From assembly GCA_002702655.1 (NCBI GenBank), contig PABB01000015.1, positions 62,001-126,000 of the forward strand: a DNA stretch of 64,000 nt, given 5' to 3'. This document shows, piece by piece, positions 8,065-16,839 of this stretch; positions within the stretch are counted from its first letter, which is position 1, and the number at the start of each line of letters is the position of its first letter. The translations under genes and the position numbers were made by a program. A model generated the notes under the pieces. That model worked only from the letters and a program-made list of their open reading frames with translations. It searched no databases and was not told where the DNA came from. This stretch comes from Planctomycetaceae bacterium. Its GTDB lineage: Bacteria > Planctomycetota > Planctomycetia > Pirellulales > Lacipirellulaceae.

Positions 8065-9948
8065 CTAGCTGGCGTGAGGGGCATTCTCGCGGCCGAAACT
8101 CTCGTCCAGCGGAATGAAGTAAGTCGCGATAAAACTGGGCAGCGTGGCAATCATGATCCACATGAAGAACCGCTGGTAGCCGATCAACTCCTGCAGCCAG
8201 CCGCTGACCATTCCCGGCAGCATCATCCCCAGGGCCATCAGCCCCGTGCAGAGGGCGTAGTGGACCGTCTTGTGCTCGCCCTGGGCGACGTACATGCAGT
8301 ACAGCATGTACGCGGTGAAACCGAAGCCGTAGCCGAACTGCTCGATGCCGACGGCCAGATTGACGACCCAGAACGCTTCCGGCTGAAAGGTGCTGAGCAC
8401 CAGGTACGCCAGGTTCGGCAAATTGATGGCCAGCACCATCCACCACAGCCACCGCTTCAATCCGTGCTTGGCGGCGACCAGGCCGCCGACGATGCCGCCG
8501 ATGGTCAGCATGGCCACGCCGACGGTGCCGTACACGAAACCGACCTCGCCGGTGGTGAGCCCCAACCCGCCCGTGTCGCGCGAGTCCAGCAGAAACGGCG
8601 AGGCGAGCTTCACCAACTGCGCCTCGGCAAATCGGTAGAACAGCAGGTACGCCAAGATCGCCACGATGCCGGGCTTGCGGAAGAAGCTCACCAGCGGCTC
8701 GATCCAGCCGCTGGTCGACGCGATGGCCACGCCGTGGGACTGGTCCTCGGCCGGGCGGGGCAGGGCGAACCCGTGGTAAATGGCCAGCAACAAGTACGCC
8801 GCCGCCATCAAGTAGAACACGGTCACCCACGCGGCCCGCACGTTGCCCGAGCGGATCTCAAACTGGGCGTCCGAGGTTGCATCGAGCTTGGCGTCAGCTT
8901 GGACGACGGCGACCATCGGCTGCTGCCAGTTCTCGGCGGTCACCACGTAGCGGCCGCCTTCGACGATCGAGAAACTCTTGTCGCCGCCGGCCAGGTCGAA
9001 CTGAACCACTTGCCGGGCGCCGGCGGGGATCGCGCGGGGGTACCGCATCACGACCGCCAGCAGATCGCCGACGCGATCGCTCTGCTCAGCGAGCGGCGCC
9101 TGTTCAGGTCCAAACGTGGTGCGGATGAACTCTTCCAGCCGCGCGACCCAGCCCGGCTTCTCGCCCTCGGCCACCGGTTCGGCCTCCTCAGGCGGATTAT
9201 AGAAGCCCTGCGCGATGTTGTACCGCTGGACCTGCTCGACGAACTGCTTGGCTTCGTCAGCGCTGCGGCCCTGCAGGCTGATCGCGGGCGCCGAAAGACT
9301 GACGGCCACGAGATTCTCGTCGTTCGCTGGCGCCGATGCTGCTGGCGACTCGTCCCAGTCGGTCGACAGTTCGGCCGCGGGCTGGTCCGCCGCGGCGATC
9401 GTCAGTTCCGTTCGCGGCAACCCGCTGGACGTTTCCAACCACCCGGCCAGCATGACCAGCAGGCCCTGCCCGGCGATCATCGCAAAGCGGTAGGCGGTGC
9501 TGCGAATGCCGACGAACCACGCCTGCTGATGCGTGTTGAGGCCCAGCAGATAGAACCCGTCGGCCGCGATGTCGTGCGTCGCCGAGCTCACCGCCAGGAA
9601 CGTGAGCGTGGCCAGCGTGTAGCGAAAGTAGTCGCCCAAGTTGAGCGCCAGCGCCGTGGCGGCCAACCCCGCGGCCAGCAGCCACTGCATAACGACCACC
9701 CACCGGCGCCGCGTGCCGACGCCTTCGACGACCATGCTCCACAGCGGCTTGACCACCCACGGCAGGTACAGCCAACTGGTGAACAGCGCAATGTCGCTGT
9801 TGGAGACGCCCAGCCGCTTGTACATGATGACGGCCACCGTCATCACGACGACCAGGGGCACGCCCTCGGCGAAATACAGACTGGGCACCCACCGCCAGGC
9901 CCCGCGATCGGGCGGCGCAGTCGGCGGCGTCGGGGCGGGGGAGCTCAC
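8065..9948 (-). CDS. AmpG-like MFS muropeptide permease with a large extracytoplasmic insert
   Basis: 627 residues from a GTG start, with the upstream glycosidase gene ending 7 bases before it. The N-terminal part (WRWVPSLYFAEGVPLVVV, ALFTSWLYLPWVVKPLW, SSATHDIAADGFYLLG) matches the AmpG/SLC33-like branch of the major facilitator superfamily, which carries anhydromuropeptides into the cytoplasm. The usual helix pattern is broken by a soluble stretch of about 200 residues (~172-372) between apparent helices 5 and 6. By the inside-positive pattern this stretch faces the periplasm. It is acidic, has a VRYP/FDLAGGDKSFSIV beta-like part and no recognised motif. Normal transporter helices then resume to a short cytoplasmic tail. 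Position between a secreted glycosidase and NagZ supports muropeptide or amino-sugar uptake. Another sugar-conjugate substrate remains possible. Confidence 0.87.
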   Translation of the reverse strand: MSSPAPTPPTAPPDRGAWRWVPSLYFAEGVPLVVVMTVAVIMYKRLGVSNSDIALFTSWLYLPWVVKPLWSMVVEGVGTRRRWVVVMQWLLAAGLAATALALNLGDYFRYTLATLTFLAVSSATHDIAADGFYLLGLNTHQQAWFVGIRSTAYRFAMIAGQGLLVMLAGWLETSSGLPRTELTIAAADQPAAELSTDWDESPAASAPANDENLVAVSLSAPAISLQGRSADEAKQFVEQVQRYNIAQGFYNPPEEAEPVAEGEKPGWVARLEEFIRTTFGPEQAPLAEQSDRVGDLLAVVMRYPRAIPAGARQVVQFDLAGGDKSFSIVEGGRYVVTAENWQQPMVAVVQADAKLDATSDAQFEIRSGNVRAAWVTVFYLMAAAYLLLAIYHGFALPRPAEDQSHGVAIASTSGWIEPLVSFFRKPGIVAILAYLLFYRFAEAQLVKLASPFLLDSRDTGGLGLTTGEVGFVYGTVGVAMLTIGGIVGGLVAAKHGLKRWLWWMVLAINLPNLAYLVLSTFQPEAFWVVNLAVGIEQFGYGFGFTAYMLYCMYVAQGEHKTVHYALCTGLMALGMMLPGMVSGWLQELIGYQRFFMWIMIATLPSFIATYFIPLDESFGRENAPHAS

Positions 9949-9955
9949 GATGCGG

Positions 9956-11533
9956 TCAGTCTCCCACCGTCACGCGCACCAGCTCGCTCTCGCGGCCGTT
10001 GCGGCTGACCGCGGTCACGGCCACTTCGTCCGCCGGGCCGATCAACTCGCACGTGCTCTGGGAGCCGGGCACGATGGTGAAACTCACCCCCTCGCCGTGA
10101 ATCTGCCGCACGGCCCACAACCAGGGCGAGCTGTCGTCGGTCAGCCGCAGCGCCACGACGCGGCGGTCGTCCTTGACAGGCGCGACCGCTATGACCGGCG
10201 CCGGCGGCGTGTCGTCAGGCAGCCAGTCGCAAACCGGCACGAGCGCCTGCTGAGCGTACAACCCCTCGCGGAGCTTCGTCGCGACGCCGTCGCGGTCCGC
10301 GGCGAGCGCCTTCATGCTGAAGTGCACCTCGCCGGTCGCGCCCGGCTGCTTGCGGGTGAGTTCGATCTGCCGAATGATCTCCTCGGCGGGCCAGACGGTG
10401 CGGCTGGTCTCGGCCTGCGGGTCGGTCCGCACCCGCGAGGTGAACAGCCCCGGCCACAAGTGCCGTCGCTGCGTGTTCTCGTCGGCCCACCAGGCGAGCA
10501 GCTTGGGGTAGCTCTGCGGCGAGTCGATCGGCCAGTAGAGTTGCGGCGTGAAGTAATCGACCCAACCCTCGTGGTACCACTTCCGCGCGTCGGCGTACAG
10601 GCTGGCGTACTGGTCAAACCCGGTGACGCCCGGCGGGTGCTGCGGCCGCCAGATGCCGAACGGGCTGATGCCGACTTTCACCAGCGGGCGAAGTTCTTTG
10701 ACGCGGCTGTACATCAGCTCGATCAGCCGATCGACGTTCTGCCGCCGCCAATCGTCTCGGGACAGCGTCTCGCCGCCGGCGACCGCGCGCGCGTAGCTGT
10801 CGTCGTCGGGGAACGGGACGTGCTCGCCCGCGTCGTCGTTGATCGGATAGGGATAGAAGTAGTCGTCGATATGCACCCCGTCGACGTCGTACCGCCCGAC
10901 CACGTCCGCGACCACGGCCAGGAAGTGATCCACCGCGGCCGGTTCGCCCGGATCGAACCACTGGTAGCGGCCGTAGGTGCGGACCAACTCGGGCATCGCC
11001 TGGCTGGCATGGTTGGGGGACGGCGTGACCTTCGAGTCGGCGTGCCGCACGCGGTAGGGATTGAACCACGCGTGCAGTTCCAGCCCGCGGGCGTGGGCTT
11101 CGGCCACGGCAAACGCCAGCGGGTCGTAGCCGGGCGACTGGCCCATCTCGCCGGTCAGGTACTGCGACCACGGCTCGAGTTGCGACGCGTACAGCGCGTC
11201 GGCGGCGGGGCGAACCTGGAAGATCACGGCGTTGAGGTGCAACTCGGCGCACTGATCCAGCAACTCAAGCAGCTCGGCCTGTTGCTGCTCGGCGGGCAGG
11301 CCTGGCTTGGACGGCCAATCGATGTTTGCGACCGTGGCGATCCACGCGGCGCGAAATTCGCGCGGCACGGTTATCGCAGCGTCGGTCGGCGTCGCCTGTT
11401 GAGCGAACGCTGCCACGTTGCCGAACGTGACCAGCAATACGGCGGCGACAACGGCCCGAGTCGCCGAGCGCGCCAGGCGGCCGGGGCACAACGAATTCAA
11501 ACGAACAGATGCGTGTGTCATGCTTGCCATCAT
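9956..11533 (-). CDS. Secreted GHL10-type glycoside hydrolase (PF02638/DUF187, YngK-like)
   Basis: 525 residues from the ATG at 11533; two further ATGs follow within 12 codons and would not change the export signal. The signal peptide includes AVVAAVLLVTFGNVAAFAQQ. The mature protein starts with PREFRAAWIATVANIDWPS, the signature of the GHL10 family, then shows DLxxN-type barrel motifs (LHLNAVIFQVRPAADALY, DGVHIDDYFYPYP, KVGISPFGIWRP, DYFTPQLYWPI). A C-terminal ~100-residue beta-domain resembles fibronectin type III. Family members are TIM-barrel hydrolases of bacterial cell-wall or envelope glycans; the exact bond is not certain. It is the first gene of the minus-strand run leading to the AmpG-like permease and NagZ, and it is divergent from a lysozyme gene, both consistent with an extracytoplasmic wall-degrading role. 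Confidence 0.85.
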   Translation of the reverse strand: MMASMTHASVRLNSLCPGRLARSATRAVVAAVLLVTFGNVAAFAQQATPTDAAITVPREFRAAWIATVANIDWPSKPGLPAEQQQAELLELLDQCAELHLNAVIFQVRPAADALYASQLEPWSQYLTGEMGQSPGYDPLAFAVAEAHARGLELHAWFNPYRVRHADSKVTPSPNHASQAMPELVRTYGRYQWFDPGEPAAVDHFLAVVADVVGRYDVDGVHIDDYFYPYPINDDAGEHVPFPDDDSYARAVAGGETLSRDDWRRQNVDRLIELMYSRVKELRPLVKVGISPFGIWRPQHPPGVTGFDQYASLYADARKWYHEGWVDYFTPQLYWPIDSPQSYPKLLAWWADENTQRRHLWPGLFTSRVRTDPQAETSRTVWPAEEIIRQIELTRKQPGATGEVHFSMKALAADRDGVATKLREGLYAQQALVPVCDWLPDDTPPAPVIAVAPVKDDRRVVALRLTDDSSPWLWAVRQIHGEGVSFTIVPGSQSTCELIGPADEVAVTAVSRNGRESELVRVTVGD

Positions 11534-11672
11534 AGGACCCGACGGCACGGAAAACACTGGGGGCTGCGCAATCGCTTCACGCTTTTGCGAACAGGCGGTC
11601 TCGTCCGCCCGCACAACTTTCCTCCCCTCGCGCAGGATGCGACTTGCCGCGGGCGCGCGGGCCGCCGATTCA

Positions 11673-11702
11673 TTGTCGAGTTGCCCGCGGCCTATCTATA
11701 AT
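11673..11702 (+). promoter_or_regulatory. Sigma70-type promoter for the lysozyme gene
   Basis: TTGTCG (11673-11678), an 18-base spacer and a perfect TATAAT (11697-11702) lie in the divergent gap between the GHL10 and lysozyme genes. Transcription would begin near 11709. This excludes the in-frame ATG at 11637 as the lysozyme start and favours the TTG at 11823. Confidence 0.6.
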
Positions 11703-11822
11703 CCAGGTAGATCTCCCTTGCCTGCGGAGCGACGCGCCGGAACCGTTTCTTCCGCGCACGCCCCGCGTTCTCGTTCGACGACAGAAACGCTCCGCGCCGG
11801 AGCGGCAACCCACGAGCGGCCC

Positions 11823-14654
11823 TTGCGAATCGATTCGATCACCCAGTGTTTTTCCTGCAGGCGCGCCCAGGCGTCGTTGCTGACTTGCATCGCCGCGCTG
11901 GCCGCGTTCGCCGGCAGCGGGCAGCAGTGCCACGCTCAGCGCGTGCTGGGCATCGACGTTTCGGCCTGGCAGAGCGGGATTTCGCAGACCGATTGGAATT
12001 CGGCCATCAACTCGGGCAATCGGCAGTTCGTCTTCATTCGCTCCAGCCGCGGCGGCACGACCGGATACGATTACCGCCACGACGGGCTGTCGCCGACGAC
12101 CAACGCCTACACCGGCTCGCAGCGGTACGACGATCCGTACTTCGGTCAGAACATCACCCGAGCGACCAACGCGGGACTGTTCGCGGGAACGTATCACTTT
12201 GCCCGGCCCGACATCATTGCCGGCACGCTCAACTCCAACGGCACGGTCAACCCGACGGCCAACACGGGCGCTGACGAGGCGGACCACTTTATCCAAATGG
12301 CCAGCGCCTGGATGCGGCCCGGCTACTTGCCGCCGGTGCTTGACCTGGAAGTGGGCTTCAGCGATCGCACGCCCGACGAAATGCTGCAGTTCTCGCTGGA
12401 CTTTTCCGATCGCATCTACGAGGTGATGGGCATCCGCCCGGCGATGTACACCGGCGGGTCCAATTCGCTGACGCTTCAAGGCGCCTCGCTGTCGTTGCGC
12501 CAACAAGTCGCCCAAGTGACCACTGATCAGCCCAGCGTGCTCAACCCCGCGTTCAGCGCGCTGTGGAACGCGCGGTATGTGAATCAAGACGACCCCGAGT
12601 CGATCCCGATCCAGACGAGCAACCCCAAAGCGAGCTACAACGGCTTCTACGGGCCGTGGGACGATTTCGGCGACAGCCAGCCGTGGACGTTTTGGCAGTA
12701 CGCCAGCACGGGCGAGGTGCCGGGGTTCATCAATCATGGCAAGCGAATTGATGTGAACGTCTCGCAGGGCGACATCGAGGTGGTTAAGGATCACCTGATC
12801 CCCGCCGTGTGGCTCGCCGACGCCGACGGAAACTGGAGCACGCTGGCCAACTGGAACAGCGGGCAAACGCCGGTGGCGCCGTTGGTGGGCCGCAATCAAA
12901 CGCCCGTACAGGGAACCACCGTGCTGCCGACGGCACGGCTTCCCGGGGCGGCTGGCAGCGGGCCGACCGCCGGCTCCAACGACACGGTGATTCTCGAGCG
13001 GCCCGACGCCGACGTGACCGTCACCGTTTCCACCGGCACGCACAATATCCGCAAGCTCTACATGCGCGAGTCGCTGGCCATCACCGGCGGGACGCTCACG
13101 GTCAACTACGACCCCCACTACGTGTCCGACACGGTCAACTATCCCGATGCGACCCGCTCGGGACCGCTCTCCGCGCAATTTTCCGGGCCGGTCACGCTGA
13201 GCGGGGCGGGCAATCTCAACGCCCACACCGTGCAGGTCGACGCGCAGCAGACGTTCACCGTCGGCGGCGCCGGGACGCTGTCGTTGGCGCAGCTCAACTT
13301 GATGCCGCACAGCACCAACCCCGCGCGGTTGCTGGTCAGCGACACACTGAACTTCGACCCGCTGTCCGGCGCAGCCGCGGTGGTCGCCAACGGAGCCGGC
13401 AGCGGCGCGGCGGGCAAAGTGGACCTGGGCGGCGGCCAACGCACGATTCACGTGGGCGACGGCGCCGCGGCCACGGACCTGCAGATCGCCGTGCCGGTGG
13501 TCAACGGCAGCCTGGTCAAAGCCGGCCCGGGGACGCTGTCGCTCACCGGGGCCAACGCTTACGCCGGCGACACGGCCGTGCAGACGGGCACGCTGCGACT
13601 GGGCGCCGCGGCGCTGGCCAACTCGGGGGCCGTGGCGGTCACCACGGGGGCGTCGCTCGACTTGGACTTCGCCGGCACCGACACGATCCGCTCGCTGGAA
13701 ATCGATGGCGCGCCGCAAGCGACCGGCACCTGGGGCGCCGTCGGCTCGGGCGCCGAGCACACGGCCGCTTGGATCACGGGCGGCGGGTTGCTGAACGTGA
13801 CCAACGCCGCGGCGCCGTTGCCGGGGCTGGGCAGCCTGATCGACGATTTTGAGACGGACGAAGGCCACTTCGGCTGGGCGTACAACTACTCGCCGGGATC
13901 GCAGACGTTCGGGCTGACCGGCGACACCACGATCGAGCGCGTCACCACCGAAGCCCACACGGGCGACGCGGCCCAAGAACTGCAGTTCGTCGCCGAGGGG
14001 GGAGCATGGCAGATTCGCCACGTTTCGGGCATCGGCGCCGCGGCCGCCCCCGAGGGCAACGTCGAGATCAGCACGACCGGCTCGATCGGCTTCTGGCTGA
14101 AGACCGACGACCCCGGCGTCACGGTGCAGATTGCGGTCGACGACCCCACGTCCGCCGACCGCGGGCTCTCGCAAGCGGTGATTGCCGACGGCCAGTGGCA
14201 TCTGTACCAGTGGGATCTGGAAGACGATTCCCAGTGGGAAGGGTGGGCCACGGGCGACGGGCTGATCACCGAGGCGACGCTCACGATCGATTCGATTTTC
14301 TTCGCCGGCAACGCCAGCGCGACGGTCTACTTGGATGACGTGTCGCACAACCCGCTGGGCGCGTTGGCCGGGCCCGCGGAGGCCGATTTCAACGCCGACG
14401 CGAGCGTCGACGGCGACGATCTGGCGGCGTGGCATGCCGGTCTGGGCATCGCGGCGGCGGCCAATCGGAACGACGGCGACGCCGACGGCGACCGCGCCGT
14501 GACCGGCGCTGACTTTCTGATTTGGCAGCGCGGTTCGGCGGCCGCCGCGAGCGCCGCAGCGCACAGCGTGCCGGAACCCGCGGCTCTCGCGCTGATTTTG
14601 ATGGCTTTGAGCGTCGGCGCTGCTGGACGATTCGGCTCGCACCGGCCAAGCTAA
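11823..14654 (+). CDS. Secreted GH25 lysozyme with autotransporter-like repeats, dockerin-like region and PEP-CTERM anchor
   Basis: About 943 residues if it begins at the TTG at 11823, just ahead of the export signal (SLLTCIAALAAFAGSGQQCHAQ) and downstream of a good promoter. An ATG at 11637 lies upstream of that promoter. The GH25 domain (~42-310) starts VLGIDVSAWQSG, with the barrel Asp45 and the catalytic pair Asp174/Glu176 in PVLDLEVGF. It would cleave the MurNAc-GlcNAc bond of peptidoglycan. Then come beta-rich repeats of the autotransporter-associated type (GTLSLTGANAYAGDTAVQTG), a carbohydrate-binding-like beta-sandwich (DDFETDEGHFGWAYNYSPG), a dockerin-like pair (ADFNADASVDGDDLAAW, DADGDRAVTGADFLIWQRG) and VPEPAALALILMALSVGAAG. 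A surface-located wall hydrolase is inferred. The plus-strand gene that follows processes amino sugars. Confidence 0.87.
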   Translation: MRIDSITQCFSCRRAQASLLTCIAALAAFAGSGQQCHAQRVLGIDVSAWQSGISQTDWNSAINSGNRQFVFIRSSRGGTTGYDYRHDGLSPTTNAYTGSQRYDDPYFGQNITRATNAGLFAGTYHFARPDIIAGTLNSNGTVNPTANTGADEADHFIQMASAWMRPGYLPPVLDLEVGFSDRTPDEMLQFSLDFSDRIYEVMGIRPAMYTGGSNSLTLQGASLSLRQQVAQVTTDQPSVLNPAFSALWNARYVNQDDPESIPIQTSNPKASYNGFYGPWDDFGDSQPWTFWQYASTGEVPGFINHGKRIDVNVSQGDIEVVKDHLIPAVWLADADGNWSTLANWNSGQTPVAPLVGRNQTPVQGTTVLPTARLPGAAGSGPTAGSNDTVILERPDADVTVTVSTGTHNIRKLYMRESLAITGGTLTVNYDPHYVSDTVNYPDATRSGPLSAQFSGPVTLSGAGNLNAHTVQVDAQQTFTVGGAGTLSLAQLNLMPHSTNPARLLVSDTLNFDPLSGAAAVVANGAGSGAAGKVDLGGGQRTIHVGDGAAATDLQIAVPVVNGSLVKAGPGTLSLTGANAYAGDTAVQTGTLRLGAAALANSGAVAVTTGASLDLDFAGTDTIRSLEIDGAPQATGTWGAVGSGAEHTAAWITGGGLLNVTNAAAPLPGLGSLIDDFETDEGHFGWAYNYSPGSQTFGLTGDTTIERVTTEAHTGDAAQELQFVAEGGAWQIRHVSGIGAAAAPEGNVEISTTGSIGFWLKTDDPGVTVQIAVDDPTSADRGLSQAVIADGQWHLYQWDLEDDSQWEGWATGDGLITEATLTIDSIFFAGNASATVYLDDVSHNPLGALAGPAEADFNADASVDGDDLAAWHAGLGIAAAANRNDGDADGDRAVTGADFLIWQRGSAAAASAAAHSVPEPAALALILMALSVGAAGRFGSHRPS

Positions 14655-14727
14655 CTGACTTGCGCCGCCTGGCGCGCTTCATGCTTTATTGACTGCCAAA
14701 CTCTCCCCCACACGTTTGACGACCAGT

Positions 14728-16713
14728 ATGACCTCACTCGCCGCCGACAATTCCGTCGCAGCCGACGTCGATCACGCCCAACTCCAACGGCGCTACGCCC
14801 GGTTCGAGAGAATTCCGGTGTCCGTCTACCGCCATGCCGGCGAGGCGAGCAAGGCGGTCGCCGCCGAAATCGCCGCGTTGATCCGGCAGCGGGCCGAGCA
14901 GGGGCAGAATTGCGTGCTGGGCTTGGCGACCGGCAGCACGCCGGTGGGGGTCTACGCCGAGTTGGTCCGCATGCACCAGGAGGAAGGGTTGTCGTTCGCC
15001 CACGTGGTGACGTTCAACCTGGACGAATACTTCCCGATGCAAATCGACGAACTGCAGAGCTACGTGCGGTTCATGAACGAGCATCTGTTCGACCACATCG
15101 ACATCCCCCGCGAGAACGTGCATATCCCCGACGGCACGCTCGCCGAGGAGCAGGTCGAGGACCACTGCCGCCGTTACGAAGAAGCGATTCGCGAGGCGGG
15201 CGGGATCGACATCCAGTTGCTGGGCATCGGACGCACGGGCCACATCGGCTTCAACGAGCCGGGCTCGGGCCGCGACAGCCGCACCCGCATGATCACGCTT
15301 GACCGGATCACCCGCCGCGACGCCGCCAGCGACTTTTTCGGCGAAGAGAATGTCCCCCGGCGGGCGATCACGATGGGCGTCGGCACGATTCTCGAAGCCC
15401 GCAAAGTCGTGCTGATGGCCTTCGGCGAAGGCAAGGCGGGCGTCGTGGCCAAGGCGGTCGAGGGCGAGATTTCGTCGATCGTCGCCGCCAGCTACCTGCA
15501 GGAACACCCGCAGGCGCATTTCGTGCTCGACGCCGCGGCGTCCGAGGGGCTCACCCGGCGGTCGTCGCCCTGGCTGGCCGGGCCGATGAGCTGGGACCCC
15601 CAGATCATTCGCAAAGCCGTCATCTGGCTGGCCGCCAAGGTCGACAAGCCGATCCTCAAACTCACGGAAGAGGACTACAACGAAGAGGGCCTGCAGGACC
15701 TGCTGGCCAGTCGCGGGCGGGCGTACGACATCAACTTGGAAGTGTTCCGCGCATTGCAGCGGACCATCACCGGTTGGCCGGGCGGCAAGCCGAACGAGCA
15801 GCGCCGCGAGAACGACTCGCCGGAGGTCGACTACCGCACGTTCCCCAAGCGGGCGCTGATCTTCTCGCCGCATCCCGACGACGACGTCATTTCGATGGGC
15901 GGCACGCTGATCCGGCTGGTCGACCAGGGGCACGACGTGCACGTGGCGTATCAAACGTCCGGCAACATCGCCGTGTTCGACGACGACGCGGTGCGGTTCA
16001 TGGACTTCACCGCGGAGTTCAATCGCCACTTTGGCATCGACCCGCAGCGCACCGCCGAGTTGGAAGCGCACATCGAAGCGTTCGTCAAACACAAGCAGCC
16101 GGGCCAGGTCGACAGCCCCGAGGTGCAGTGCATCAAGGGACTCATCCGCCGCACGGAAGCCCGCGCCGCGACGCGCTGCTCCGGCGTGCCGGAGAACAAT
16201 TTGCACTTCCTCGACATGCCGTTCTACGAAACGGGCCGGGTGCGCAAGAAGCCGCTGGGCGAGGAGGACATCGCCATCACGGTCGAGCTGCTGCAGAAGG
16301 TGCAACCGCACCTGGTCTACGTGGCGGGCGACCTGTCGGACCCGCACGGCACGCACCGCACCTGCCTGTCGGCCGTGCTGCAGGCGTGCCAGCGCGTGGC
16401 CGACGACGAGTGGTACAAGCAGTGCGTTGTGTGGCTGTACCGCGGCGCCTGGCAGGAGTGGGCGCCCGACCAGATCGAAATGGCCGTCCCGCTCAGCCCG
16501 CAAGAGCTGTTGCGCAAGCGGGCGGCGATCTTCAAGCACGAGTCGCAAAAAGACCGGGCGCTGTTCCCCGGGCCTGACCCCCGCGAGTTCTGGCAACGGG
16601 CCGAGCAACGCAACCGCACGACCGCCGAACTGTACGACGCACTGGGCCTGGCCGAGTACGAAGCGATCGAAGGCTTCGTCCGCTGGAAGGGCGACCTGGA
16701 CGCCGTGCTGTAG
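14728..16713 (+). CDS. Glucosamine-6-phosphate deaminase (NagB-like) fused to a PIG-L deacetylase
   Basis: 661 residues; the ATG at 14728 is preferred to a TTG 13 codons upstream. Residues ~20-300 are NagB-like: VLGLATGSTPVGVYAELV, FNLDEYF (Asp99), GHIGFNEPGS (His172, Glu177). The residue equivalent to catalytic Asp141 of E. coli NagB is Thr170 here (GIGRTGHIGF against GVGNDGHIAF). Residues ~370-660 are a PIG-L/LmbE deacetylase with the zinc motif SPHPDDD (His382) and HGTH (540-543). Family knowledge gives deamination and isomerisation of GlcN-6-P to Fru-6-P, and zinc-dependent removal of N-acetyl from GlcNAc derivatives, so one protein could do the last two steps of GlcNAc use. The Thr makes the deaminase activity uncertain. 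No signal peptide. It follows the lysozyme gene and converges with the mutase gene. Confidence 0.92.
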   Translation: MTSLAADNSVAADVDHAQLQRRYARFERIPVSVYRHAGEASKAVAAEIAALIRQRAEQGQNCVLGLATGSTPVGVYAELVRMHQEEGLSFAHVVTFNLDEYFPMQIDELQSYVRFMNEHLFDHIDIPRENVHIPDGTLAEEQVEDHCRRYEEAIREAGGIDIQLLGIGRTGHIGFNEPGSGRDSRTRMITLDRITRRDAASDFFGEENVPRRAITMGVGTILEARKVVLMAFGEGKAGVVAKAVEGEISSIVAASYLQEHPQAHFVLDAAASEGLTRRSSPWLAGPMSWDPQIIRKAVIWLAAKVDKPILKLTEEDYNEEGLQDLLASRGRAYDINLEVFRALQRTITGWPGGKPNEQRRENDSPEVDYRTFPKRALIFSPHPDDDVISMGGTLIRLVDQGHDVHVAYQTSGNIAVFDDDAVRFMDFTAEFNRHFGIDPQRTAELEAHIEAFVKHKQPGQVDSPEVQCIKGLIRRTEARAATRCSGVPENNLHFLDMPFYETGRVRKKPLGEEDIAITVELLQKVQPHLVYVAGDLSDPHGTHRTCLSAVLQACQRVADDEWYKQCVVWLYRGAWQEWAPDQIEMAVPLSPQELLRKRAAIFKHESQKDRALFPGPDPREFWQRAEQRNRTTAELYDALGLAEYEAIEGFVRWKGDLDAVL

Positions 16714-16743
16714 GGGGCCGGAGGCGTGCGACGACATGAAATG

Positions 16744-16823
16744 CGTGCCACGGCTCTGTGAGCCGTGCGCGCCTCCGCGTCGCTCTGCACTTCACAGGAC
16801 ACGGCTCGCAGAGCCGCGGCACG
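16744..16823. terminator. Inverted repeat between convergent genes, possible bidirectional terminator
   Basis: CGTGCCACGGCTCTG (16744-16758) and CAGAGCCGCGGCACG (16809-16823) form a 15-bp inverted repeat with one mismatch, and ACGGCTC-TGT-GAGCCGT folds as a smaller hairpin within the left arm. It lies between the stops of the convergent NagB/PIG-L and phosphoglycerate mutase genes. There is no T-run, so it may be a dispersed palindrome rather than a classical terminator. Confidence 0.5.
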
Positions 16824-16839
16824 CTTTGAATCCCCGCGT

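Noticed and set aside
6598-10008. A plus-strand open frame of over 1100 codons opposite nagZ and the permease gene
   Set aside because: Its translation is Arg/Gly/Gln/His-rich with no domain, as expected opposite GC-rich genes, while the minus strand has clear NagZ and transporter motifs.
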